A stretch of DNA of 64,000 bases, taken from the NCBI GenBank assembly GCA_963995505.1, contig OZ023192.1, positions 6,059,001 to 6,123,000 of the forward strand, written 5' to 3'. This document shows positions 10,805-20,784 of this stretch, one piece after another. Each line of letters starts with the position of its first letter. Position 1 is the first letter of the stretch. The position numbers were made by a program, and so were the translations under genes. The stretch comes from Hypericum androsaemum. Its lineage: Eukaryota > Streptophyta > Magnoliopsida > Malpighiales > Hypericaceae. The notes under the pieces were generated by a model. That model searched no databases and had not been told where the DNA came from. It saw only the letters and a program-made list of their open reading frames with translations.

Positions 10805-12800
10805 AGCTACATTGATAAAATTAAGAGGTATTAAATAACTAAATCCAAGTATTATTGGAAACAATGAAATGCTTATCAGGTGATCTTATACTCTCAGAAG
10901 TTAATAAGACAACGAAAACATCTATAACCGTAAACAAGTGTATTTAGCACTTCCCCCTCCAACGAAAAAGGTTCACGAATAACCATTCGCGCATCGAACT
11001 CGAGATGCTGGTTATATTGGTAAAAGAAGAGCAATTAATTACCTAAATCCAAGAGTTATTTGAGAAACGGATCGGTGAAATCTTATTCATCCAAAAAAGA
11101 CCACTGAGACATTTTTTTTCTTTGGGTGGAAGGCCCAATGTACTGTACTAAGCTTATTAGGTGATCGTGTACTTAAGAAGTACCTATGCCTTGGAGCCAC
11201 TTAGTTGAGAAGTCGGCCACTATCTTGGTTATAGCCATAACGACCGACGGCAATTGGATTCTAGTTGTTGGATTACTTATTGGGTTTAATTTCAAGCGAA
11301 ATTGCAAAGGTCTGATGTGATTACCGTGGAGCTTAAAAAATACGACATTTACTACACAATGGTTGGTTGCCCAAAGTGAAAAAGAGGGCATGGATGGAAT
11401 CCCATAAGGAACGTGGCCAATGGTTACCCTCCTCAAAAATAATGCAGCTGGGTGTACCGGCCACCTCCTAGTTATCAATAGAAATCTGGTACAAATCCCA
11501 GCCCAGACCCCCTAATTTAACATTGATTGATTCAAGGCACCATAAGAAACCAAAGAAGTTCAATGGCAAAGCATAGCTTTCTGCAACTTGAACAAAAGCT
11601 TACCATCCTTCCTTCTCGAACTTCCAAACCACTGGAGCAACACACTTTGTTAGAAGTTTATAGCTTTGCCTTGAGGACGGTCCATGAATTACCAGATGAT
11701 CTGCAGACTAACATTGTTGCAGATGGCCTCAAACAACATACAAACCGGGATCCTGCGACAACTTAAATGAGACCAGGCTGCTCGTGTAGCATATTAGAAA
11801 ATGACCGAGAATTCGGCACTGCCTCCAACTCCTATCCGGAGAAGTAAGCAAAGAGATGCAAATTAAAAAGGACGTCCGTACCAGAACCACGGATACTGAT
11901 GGAACAACCCGAATCAATTTCAGCAAACAAAACATGACTTGTTAGTCATCAAATAGGTGAAACCAACAAAGATGCAAGAACCCGCAGTGCTAAATATTAC
12001 CACAGGCTAAGAGATCTAGAGAGAAACTAGCACAAGACCCCGCACCAAGAAACTTTGGACACGACCCAGATTTTGAACACAACATGCAGTCTGGACATAT
12101 CCCAAACTGCCAAACCGCGAAATTTCCAAGCTCCTACTGACCCACACCACCCTTCTTGGGTTTACATTATATACGAGAACTAAGCATTGTAGGATCCCAG
12201 TAGGTTGCAATGACTGAACCCCCATCACAGAAACCTCCAACATCTGGACAAGAACCAAAAAGCCCCATATTCCATAACCGTATCAAAATTGGGAAGCTAG
12301 ACGAAGAAACAGCAAGAAGTGCAAAAAGCACAATTCCAGGCAAGAATTCTGCTGACCAAACGGGAGGTAGCAGTAAACTAATAATACTGAACAACGCAGC
12401 TTGAAAATGCAAAAGCAGGCCAACAGCAAAGCCATGACAAGCATATCCTTCAAGGGAAGTGAATTGGTCTAAAATCAGAGGAGAAATTATAGCATGTACC
12501 AAGGTTTGTATTCCATGACAAGCATTCAATCAGCAAAAGAGAAGGAAAAAAAAGAGTCCATAGATAGATTCAACATAAACATAATGCCACAGGCACGAGC
12601 CCACAACCGCAAAAGTAAGTGTTTAAATAGCATTTTACAGATGTATCCCAGATGGAGGACGAAACTGAAAAGGAAGAGCAGACTAGTTCGAGAGACACAC
12701 ATTTGAGCAGCAGGGAGCAGAAACAACAAAAGTAGTCATCTTGGAAGGCAGGCACTTGCTTAGCAGAAGTTACAACTGAAGTAAGCTTTCCCGGAAAGTA
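10805..12800. repeat. Duplicate of the 3' flank of the propeller gene
   Basis: Collinear with 38795-41600 in the same orientation, interrupted in that copy by an inverted-repeat insertion at about 38899-39455. Shared blocks run from ATTAAGAGGTATTAAATAACT (10802) to TAAGCTTTCCCGGAAAG (about 12782), which in the other copy is the stop-codon end of the gene. Here the coding region beyond that point is missing and unrelated sequence follows. Small non-triplet indels between the copies argue that this is non-coding flank or 3' UTR. Confidence 0.8.
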
Positions 12801-13208
12801 GTCATCTTAGATAGTCAACTAACTGAGCTGAAAATGGGAAAAAAATGTCGTTGATGAACAAAAATAATATCAGATTATGCAAGTTTTGTGTGGAGAAACT
12901 TACCAAAAGCTCTTTAATTTCGTTCGAAGCCATGGGTCCCGAGTAAAGGGCGAAAGCCAATTCTGTCATGCGCCTTGGAAACAAAAAATGCATGGCTTTG
13001 AATATCCAACCCGCGGAAAATGAATTACAATTATCGCCACACTCATACTACAAGAACGAGTAACAAAAAACAGTCCATAAAAAATTTTGCATATTCAATC
13101 CGCAGACAATAATTTGAGAAATGCATTAAAAAAAAATTTACCCGATTGTCGTGGCCGTGACAGAATAGGTTTCTTAGGAAACTCAAGAGATGTACTGGAT
13201 CATTTTTA
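12801..13208. other. Downstream flank of the pseudokinase-like gene
   Basis: Non-repetitive sequence downstream of the minus-strand gene; it may hold its 3' UTR. No terminator or poly(A) signal that I would single out. Confidence 0.3.
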
Positions 13209-14215
13209 TCATATATCATCCTGGACAATTCTATATGACCTAGCACCTTGATTTTGAACAGGCTTTACATGTTCATGTCTATTGAATGTTGACAGTAGAC
13301 AACATTCACATTTCTTGAATCCTGGATTACATATTTTGTGACCCCATTCTCCGAAGTCATCAATGCCAAGCAATGCATCTCTAACATACTGACTATCAGG
13401 ACAACCATGCTTGCATCTTTTCTTTAAGCTCAAAATTATACCCTCGAACTGTCTTGGAAGCCATAAGCAGGGGTGGTTCAATATGAACTTGGGAAAAGAT
13501 CTCCAACTTTCAGCATTGAACAATTCGAGCAAATGACCAACGTCTAGAGGAATCACTCCGTTGCACATTTGCTCGATTATAATCCTGAACTTCTGTAACT
13601 CATTGTTGATGTATTCTGCTTCGTCATCTCCCTCATGAAAACTGTTTGTGGGTTTGTCGACCCGAATTTCACCAACTTTATTGAAAAAGATGTTGTCTAA
13701 GTTGAATGGGTCATGTATTACCTTGGTGTCCAAGGACTTCTTCATGTAAACTAGAAGGAATCTGTAAAACCAGAATAACAACATACATTAGAAAAATGTG
13801 AAATGTTGATAAATAAAACATGGTTGAAATGTTCACCATCACCTGATAACATCTTGCCCTCCTGGATTTAATAGAAGAACATTGGCAGCATACATTTTAT
13901 CAACATGTTGAAGAGTTGTGGCTGAACCACCCTCCAGATATTTTCGAACCTTATCGAAATGCTAGTCATCGCAAAATATTAGCATTTTGATAAGAAACCA
14001 AATGAATAACCGGTTACTATAGGAACTTACCAACTGCGGTGGAGCGGGTGCGTATAATGTATCCCAATTTGATATTGCTCCACGCAACCTGGCTTTAATA
14101 TGCTTATCCACCTCGTTAGTTGACAGGCTTTTTGACAGGCGAGACATTGAACTGTACCAACGTGGCGTTTTGTCACCGCCTTTCCCTCTAAAAGATGTTT
14201 CAAGGGACTTTCCAC
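13209..14215 (-). CDS. Spliced gene model, IRE1/RNase-L-like pseudokinase
   Basis: Three minus-strand exons join in frame: about 14215-14031 (donor GTAAGT), 13961-13843 (donor GTGATG, acceptor ACTAG) and 13761-13209 (acceptor TTACAG). Introns are about 69 and 81 bases. The second exon reads HFDKVRKYLEGGSATTLQ; the last exon has VIHDPFNLDNIFF, which resembles a kinase catalytic loop with the HRD Asp and Lys lost, then EYINNELQKFRIIIEQM and ILNHPCLWLPRQF, which resemble the end of a kinase C-lobe as in IRE1 or RNase L. This family link is inference from motif order. The 5' end is unresolved: an open frame at 14027-14317 begins at ATG 14317 but needs a frame change near 14150-14215. A Cys-rich tail follows the kinase-like part. 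It may be a recent pseudogene. Confidence 0.45.
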
Positions 14216-14317
14216 CACGTTTTTGTCATCATCATCATATCCCAGGCACACCAATGGATGCTCCTCTTTCTTAGGCGGCATCTTCTTCGGCAATCCTAGC
14301 ATGTGAATGAATCCCAT

Positions 14318-15100
14318 TAGATGTGATGCAACCCAACATCAAAAGACGTTACTCCAAGAAACAAATTAAGAGTGTTTTCACTTCCTAGTCCACAAGACAA
14401 CCAACCATTAGTGGCATTGCTGCACCTCGAAGCCAAGTTTTGGGACATTAAATGGTCATGGTAAAAAAGACAGAAGCCAGAACTAACAAAAACATGATTT
14501 AGTCACAGAGGAACAACAGCACTTCCTGAAATTTACTTCAAAAGCTAGCAAGCGCCTAACCACCTGACAAGGTTAAGCAACAGGCTATGCGAGAAACAAA
14601 TGAAATCAGTAATAAGGTCTATGCAGACAACTGACAACCATTTTCCCAAAGCAACAGGCCCCTGTTACCTGAAGTTTGCAATTTAGCAGAAGAGATGAAA
14701 AAGCAGTAATTCCAAAATTCACTTTCTAATCCCTGCGCGATGAAGCCCTAACTGAACGCTGGGTAAACAGGATAACATGAAGAGGAACGCAACGGAAAGG
14801 TAAACAAGCCCCTTTGTATAAACCCCAGCAAAGTGGAGAAGAAAAGCAGAGGGGAAAGATAAAACACGTTCCTTTTAATAAGTTCTATTTCCTCATTTAC
14901 GTTGTTTTGAGTTCAGTGAAGGAGACGAACTTACCGCTAAGTAGAAGATGCAACGAACCGGAGGGCATAGATTCAGTAGGGATAAGAGGTAGTCTCTCAT
15001 ATAGACTAAAGGGGAGTGAAGGGATAATTTAGACAATAAAATTATATTCATGGGTAATATTGGAATATTAGCAAAAGCAAAGTAGAGAGAAATAATTAAT
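14318..15100. other. Upstream flank, no recognised feature
   Basis: Mixed-composition sequence on the 5' side of the minus-strand gene; it could hold untranslated exons or the promoter. No open frame with recognisable similarity. Confidence 0.3.
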
Positions 15101-15150
15101 TAGTTTTCCTAAACCCAAAACTTTACTATTGGTTGACTCTTCGCAATCTT

Positions 15151-15270
15151 CTTTCTTTCAAAATTCAAAATTATCCACTCAAGAAAATCGATGGTCTTCA
15201 AAATACGATCCGTAGTTTCAAAATTTAAAATTATCCACTCAAGAAAATCGATGGTCTTCAAAATACGACC
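15151..15270. repeat. 60-bp tandem duplication
   Basis: Two copies at exact 60-base spacing share TTATCCACTCAAGAAAATCG and ATGGTCTTCAAAATACGA (about 15171-15208 and 15231-15268). Confidence 0.85.
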
Positions 15271-15690
15271 CGGAGTCGACCCGAATTTTGGGTCGTACTC
15301 TGGGTCAACCAGTCCGACTGGACGGACCACTGGTCGGACTGGATTTTTTTATTTGAAAAATAAATATATTTATATATAATCTAGGTATAATTGTACATTT
15401 AATCGCATACATACCTAAAAAATATTACATTTTTTATCAAAAATATTAGAATATAACAAATAGGAATATTAGACCGGGTCGGACCTGATATGTTCTTTTT
15501 TATTAAAAAAATTTGGGTGAACCACCCCGAGTTGGTCAGATTTTTGGTTTAACCATTTGGTCCGACCAAATTTAGTTCGATTTGCAAGGTAACCATTTTT
15601 TGGTCAAAACCCGGTATGCATTTATACTCGTATCCTAGTCTGACCGGTCGGACCGCATATTTTAAAATCCGGAGGACGACGACACACAAA
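15271..15690. other. Intergenic stretch rich in GGTCGGAC words
   Basis: Several short GGTCGGAC/GTCCGACC words (about 15312-15345, 15476-15485, 15562-15569, 15644-15652) in AT-rich DNA. No gene seen. Confidence 0.4.
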
Positions 15691-15694
15691 CCAC

Positions 15695-16300
15695 TATTTG
15701 TAAACATGCTAACGACTATACCAATATCACTACACATACAAACCAATATCACTACATATGAAAACCGCTATCGCTACACATGCAAACCAATATCACTACA
15801 TACCAAAACCAATATTCCAACATTCGAAAACCAATATGACTACACATGCAAACCAATATCGCTACATATGAAAACTATTATCGCTACACATGCAAACCAA
15901 TATCCCAACATACGAAAACCAATATCCCAACATCCGAAAACCAATATACGAAAACCAATATCCGAAAAACAATATATGAAAACTACTATATACAAAAACC
16001 AGTATCACTAAACACGCAAACCATTATCACTCGACATGGAAACCAGCGTCAATTAACATGCTAACCTATACCAGTGAACATGCGAACCACTATCACCACA
16101 AGTGCAAACCACTATCAGTAAACATGCTAACCAATATAAGTAAACGTGCGAACCAATATTATTAAATATGAAAACCAATATCATTACATTTGTAAATCAG
16201 TATCATTAAATATGAAAACCAATGTCATTACATCTGAAAACCAGTATCACTACATCTGAAAACCACTATCATTACATCCGAAAATCAGTATCAGTCTACA
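15695..16300. repeat. Minisatellite, 21-23-bp unit, over 20 copies
   Basis: Degenerate repeats of a word like AACCAATATCACTACACATG fill about 600 bases. Unit length drifts and the middle shortens to AACCAATATCCGA forms. The same word makes the smaller array at 8276-8395. Long plus-strand open frames here (rich in TNIT or YENYY) are by-products of the repeat. Confidence 0.85.
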
Positions 16301-16364
16301 AATATACCAATACAAAAAATACTATTGTACAAATACAAAAATATCATGGTGGTAAACATGATGT

Positions 16365-16640
16365 TCATGGCGCAGACGGAGCCAAAGAGGTAGCAGAAGA
16401 GGCTGTCCGTGGCAGCGTCGAGAATGTTGGTGCGGACGGAGCCAGCCAGATCATGGCGAAGCCGAGCTACATGGAGAAGACAATGTAGGTGGAGAAGAGA
16501 AGGAAGGAGTTGTCGACGGCGTACCGAAAAAAGAAAAGAAAGACGAAGACAAGAAGAGTGGCGGGAGGGGGTACCTGGAAGCGGGCGAGATCGGCGTCGA
16601 ACTTCTTGCAATTAAAGGTGGTTCCGGCGAACAAGAATGA
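16365..16640 (-). pseudogene. AMT1-type ammonium transporter fragment
   Basis: On the minus strand, about 16625-16365 reads FNCKKFDADLARFQ, a gap, then YAVDNSFLLFSTYIVFSM, a stop, LGFAMI, and in a shifted frame GSVRTNILDAATDSLFCYLF. Plant AMT1 proteins have this order in their first two membrane helices ([23 protein letters not shown], then AGSVR..NTMNIMLTNVLDAAAG). Here CAG for Gln is TAG, the NTMNIMLT block is deleted, and only about 90 of some 500 residues remain. In a working transporter this part lines the ammonium pathway in the plasma membrane. The fragment sits next to the minisatellite and within the same TAGTCCC-edged stretch, so it may have been carried there by that element. Confidence 0.7.
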
Positions 16641-16679
16641 GAAGAGAGGCGAAGGAGAGAAGGGATTGGGTTTAGGGTT

Positions 16680-16680
<1 letters not shown>

Positions 16681-16705
<25 letters not shown>
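16681..16705. repeat. (GA)n microsatellite
   Basis: Uninterrupted GA run of about 25 bases. Confidence 0.95.
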
Positions 16706-16710
<5 letters not shown>

Positions 16711-16839
16711 GGAAATGACCAGGAAAGAGAGGGGAAGAGGAAGGGATATATGGTCAAAAAGTGGAATTAATGTGGAATCAATGTGGGCGGCGGAATCTTA
16801 GTTGGCATTTTTTGGGATATATGGTCAAAAATATCCTTC

Positions 16840-17230
16840 GTGTGATATTGACCATCTGAATCAGTCCTCTCCATGGGGATAACTTTTTAGTAGTCCCTAC
16901 TCAATCCAAAACCCGAACGAGAGTAGCTGTGGTGAGAGCCAATAGTAGTTTCAAAGAGAAGTTGGGCTTCGAAGAGTATAAAACCAAAAACTTTCAGTAA
17001 TAATATACAAAAAGACAAAAAATAAGGTTCGGATATTTTTTAATAAATAAATAATTTTTATGTACAAATTTATTACTTTAGAAGAATATTAATTAGAAAT
17101 AAAGATCAAATATCACCTCACATTTGTTTTAAAAGTTCAATTAATCTTTCCTACTTAAATTGATTTGATAAACACCCTATGTACTTTTAAATGGAATAAT
17201 TAGCACCTTAAATGAGACTCCATCATCGTA
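16840..17230. other. Intergenic stretch with a repeat edge
   Basis: 16846-16912 repeats edge sequence seen at 8396-8500 (GATATTGACCATC, TAGTCCC.ACTCAATCC). The rest is AT-rich and unassigned. Confidence 0.5.
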
Positions 17231-17884
17231 TATTATTACTTTTTTATCTTTGGTGTTTGATCATCCTTCCTCTGGAGTTCATAGGTTTCAAAAAATAATT
17301 TTACCATCCCATGTCTTTGATTTTAGAAACTCTCAAGTCCCTAGCACCAAAATATGCCATTTTCTTGCCGGAATATGTTATTTTCTCCGGCGAACTCCCA
17401 CTTGATAAGACTAAAATGCCCCTTCAATTTTAAAAAAATCCTTCTTCCTTCACCTTCTTCTTCCTCATATAACGTTCAACATTTAACTAAAACTCAAACT
17501 TAAAAAAATAGAAATCATTTTAGTGAGAATCAAAACTAATTAGAGAGAATCAAAACTTAAAGAACCTTAATTTTGAAAACATCAATTCGAATTAGAAATC
17601 TAAATTAGATTTCCAAATCTTCTTCCACGTCGTCGCTAGGGAAGTGGTAATCGCCGTCGTCAGAGAAGTGGTAATCGCTCCATCTTCTTCCAACCTCCTT
17701 CCCCCTTCCCCTCTCATCTCTCTCTCTCCCTCTCTCCATCTCCCTCTCTCTCTTTCAGGAACCAAAAACAAAAAACAACCGCCCCAATTAGGACTTCTTT
17801 ATGTCAAAATGAGACTCAAATTTATTAATTTGGGCTCCCAGCCCCAATTAGGGCTCCCAACCTTCTTCAACTGGTCATTGACCT

Positions 17885-19184
17885 AGCGCTTAGCTTGAGA
17901 CAGGAAAGGATATGACACATAGATTCAGGTCAATAATTGGAGCTTAATTCTCCCAGTTTAATTGAAGGAGCAGCGATACTACCTCTTTGTGGCCTTTACG
18001 TGTAATGGAAAAATTTCTTGGAATAAATCAGTTACGATTTAAAGCCACAAAGCAGAGGAGAGAAAAAAAGAGATATGGATTCGTTTGGGTCATCGGGGGA
18101 TAGCGTTTAGCCTGAGACAGGAGAGGATATGACACATGGATTCAGGTCAATAATTGGAGCTTAATTCTCCCAGTTTAATTGAATGAGCAGCGATACTACC
18201 TCCTTGTGGCCTTTACGTGTAATGGAAAATTTCCTTGGAATAAATTAGTTACGATTTAAAGCCACAAAGCAGAGGAGAGAAAAAAAGAGAGATGGATTCG
18301 TTTGGGTCATCGGGGGATAGCGCTTAGCCTGAGACAGGAGAGGATATGACACATGGATTCAGGTCAATAATTAGAGCTTAATTCTGCTAGTTTAATTGAA
18401 GGAGCAGCGATACTACCTCTTTGTGGCCTTTACGTGTAATGGCGAAATTCCTTGAAATAAGTCAGTTACGATTGAAAGCCACAAAGCAGAGGAGAGAAGA
18501 AAAGAGAGATGGATTCGTCTGGGTCATCAGGGGGTAGCGCTTAGCCTGAGACAGGAGAGTATATGACATATGAATTCAAGTCAATAATTGGAGCTTAATT
18601 CTGTTAGTTTAATTGAAGGAGCAGCGATACTACCTCTTTGTGGCCTTTACGTGTAATGGCAAAATACCGTGGGATAAGTCAATTACGATTGAAAGCCACA
18701 AAGCAGAGGAGAGAAGAAAAGAGAGATGGATTTGTTTGGGTCATCGAGGGTAGCGCTTGGCCTGAGACAGGACAGGATATGACACATGGATTCAGGTCAA
18801 TAATTGGAGCTTAATTCTCCTAGTTTAATTGAAGGAGCAGTGATACTACCTCTTTGTGGCTTTTACGTGTAATGATAAAATTCATTGGAATAAGTCAGTT
18901 ACGATTGAAAGCCACAAAGTAGAGGAGAGAAAAAAAGAGAGATGGATTCGTTTGAGCCATCGGGGGGTAGCGCTTAGCCTGAGACATGAGAGGATATGAC
19001 ACATGGATTCAGGTCAATAATTGGAGCTTAATTCTCCCAGTTTAATTGAAGGAGCAGCGATACTACCTCTTTGTGGCCTTTACGTGTAATAGAAAAATTT
19101 CTTGGAATAAGTCAGTTACGATTGAAAGCCACAAAGCAGAGGAGAGAAGAAAAGAGAGATGAATTCGTTTGGGTCATGGGGGGA
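17885..19184. repeat. Six tandem 216-217-bp repeats with the TIM13 start region
   Basis: Units start near 17885, 18102, 18318, 18535, 18751 and 18968 at steady 216-217-base spacing, with a few percent divergence. Five of the unit ends carry ATGGATTCGTTTGGGTCATC or a one-base variant (MDSFGSS in frame), soon followed by a TAG or TTAG stop. Each unit also has an inverted pair, CCTCTTTGTGGC and GCCACAAAGCAGAGG, about 60-70 bases apart. The last unit runs directly into the TIM13 coding sequence at 19159. Confidence 0.9.
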
Positions 19185-19414
19185 GCGAGGCAGATGGGTC
19201 TCCCGGCGAGTTTATGGACTAGTTGAAGCTCCAACTCGCTCAGGTTTACGCCCAAAAGTTCATTGATACTGTGAGTGGAAAATGCTTCGATAAATGCATT
19301 TCGAAACCAGCGTCAAGCATGAGTGGAAGTGAAACTAGCTACATCTCCAGGTGCGTGGACCGCTACATTGAGGCCACTGGCATCATCGGTGAAGCTCTTT
19401 TCAATTCCCGCTAG
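19159..19414 (+). pseudogene. TIM13: TIM13-like mitochondrial intermembrane chaperone, broken
   Basis: Tim13, with Tim8, forms a small chaperone of the mitochondrial intermembrane space. From 19223 the frame reads KLQLAQVYAQKFIDT, then two twin CX3C motifs: C-FDK-C and, further on, C-VDR-Y where the last position is Tyr in plants as well as here, followed by EATGIIGEALFNSR and a stop. The plant TIM13 layout (KCFDKC...GGSES..ISRCVERYMEA) is plain, and length (about 85 codons) fits. Damage: the start region (ATG AAT TCG, 19159) is out of frame after a small deletion near 19179, and TAG at 19220-19222 replaces the Gln codon before the conserved helix. The ATG at 19214 is followed by Asp and then that stop. 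No intron remains between the start and the domain. Confidence 0.8.
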
Positions 19415-19835
19415 ATTTTCAAGGACAGTTTGCTTGGAGGAGAGCCTATAGGTTGAGCTTAATTTCATTGTAATGAGTTTTCCAATCGATTGTTAAATTA
19501 GGATTTTTTTTAATTCAATTTTATCTAATTCGATTGTTAAATTAGGAGTTTTCAATTAGTAGGAAGAAGATGATGAAGTGTGGGGAGTGGTATTGGTTTG
19601 GATGTTAATTGGTTTTAATGGGAGGAAGAAGGATTTTTATTTTTTAAGTGGGAGGGGTATTTTAGTCTTTTTACGTGGAGGTTCGTCGAAGAAAATGACA
19701 TATTCTGGTGACAGGGACCCGAGAGTTTCTAAAATCAAAGACGGGGGACGGTAAAATCATTTTTTCAAAATAAGGGACCTCAGGGGGAGGATGACCAAAC
19801 ATGAGGGACAAGAGGGTAATTTACCCTATATTTTT

Positions 19836-20371
19836 CAGAAGAGATGGGTGTCATCTAGACCAAATGACGGTTCAAATTCGAATTGAATTTATTCGAATTC
19901 GAATTTAACAAAACCTTGAACGATATTCGAGTCATATAAGAATGAATTTAAATACAAATTATGAAATGCCGAATTCGAATCAAATTCAAATTCATTTTTT
20001 ATTTTAATTCAAATTTTGATTTTTTTGAATATTATTTGATAGATTACATAAAAAGATTGAATTATTTGATAGAATACCTAAATTGAGATTTTTTTTGCGG
20101 AGAATTAAAAATTGAGATTGAATGTAACTGAATAATGGAAGAGGTATTTATAATGTTTTGAATTAAATTTTAATTTATTTTAAAAAGTAAAAAAAAACTA
20201 CATGATGTGGCTTTGTGGGGCCCAAGATTGGCCCTAGTTTTGTAGCCACTCGCGGCCTCGGGCATTCAAGCCACTTGAGGAAGGGGAGGGGGAAAGTGGG
20301 GCTTTGGATTGGGTACGGAGTGAAGGAAATGATTCCGAACGATTTGAAGTGAAGAGGTACTGCAGCGGCAA
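19836..20371. other. AT-rich stretch between elements
   Basis: Low-complexity TTCGAATT-rich DNA (about 19870-20050) and no gene that I recognise. Confidence 0.4.
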
Positions 20372-20675
20372 TCACATATATGTGATAATGTCAAGCGCAG
20401 TTATGTGATAATGGCAAGTGCAGTTATGTGATAATGACATTTGTTTTTGTGAAAACGGCAGGTCTCCGTTGATGATAATGGCACACATAGTTTTTTTCAT
20501 ATTGGTCTCCGTATTTTAGTATTTTTGCAAAAAGGTCACACTGGCATGTGTAGTGATGTGATACTGGCGTGCGCAGTTATGTGATAATGGCATTTGTATC
20601 CGGCCTGTGTTTGTGCGTGGATTTTTTCATTTTGGTCCCCGTATTTTAGCACATTTGCAAAAAATTTATCGCGTG
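20372..20675. repeat. Short direct repeats around GTTATGTGATAATGG
   Basis: AGTTATGTGATAATGGCA-type words occur near 20398, 20423 and 20575. A CCGTATTTTAG...TTTGCAAAAA pair occurs near 20511 and 20640. Looks like a worn internal duplication. Confidence 0.6.
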
Positions 20676-20784
20676 TCTTCATTCCAAATGGTTCAGAATA
20701 GTGGCATTCCGTACCCAATCCAACCCCGGAAAGTGGGGATTGAAATTTTAATTTTCCCCCAGTTTTTCCCCGTCTGAAAAATTA

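Larger units (their letters stand above)
17240..19826. mobile_element. Foldback Mutator-like element 1 carrying TIM13 sequence
   Basis: Long terminal inverted repeats of about 250 bases (about 17240-17480 and 19590-19826) share words such as TTTGATTTTAGAAACTCTC and its complement. The same TIR family bounds elements 2 and 3. Inside are a six-copy 216-bp array and a TIM13 pseudogene. The right tip reads AATTTACCC; the left tip is worn and I find no clear 9-bp target duplication. No transposase is present, so this is a non-autonomous, gene-carrying (Pack-MULE-like) copy. The Mutator assignment rests on the 9-bp duplications of its relatives. Confidence 0.7.

Noticed and set aside
15695..16300. 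A regular array of 20-odd-base units that might suggest a CRISPR.
   Set aside because: No alternation of identical repeats with unique spacers; the units themselves vary and the DNA is plant nuclear.
15616..16488. Long plus-strand frames over the minisatellite.
   Set aside because: They are translations of a 21-23-bp tandem repeat with drifting frame.
17240..19826. A 9-bp target duplication for foldback element 1.
   Set aside because: The right flank reads TATATTTTT but the worn left tip has no convincing match, so none is claimed.
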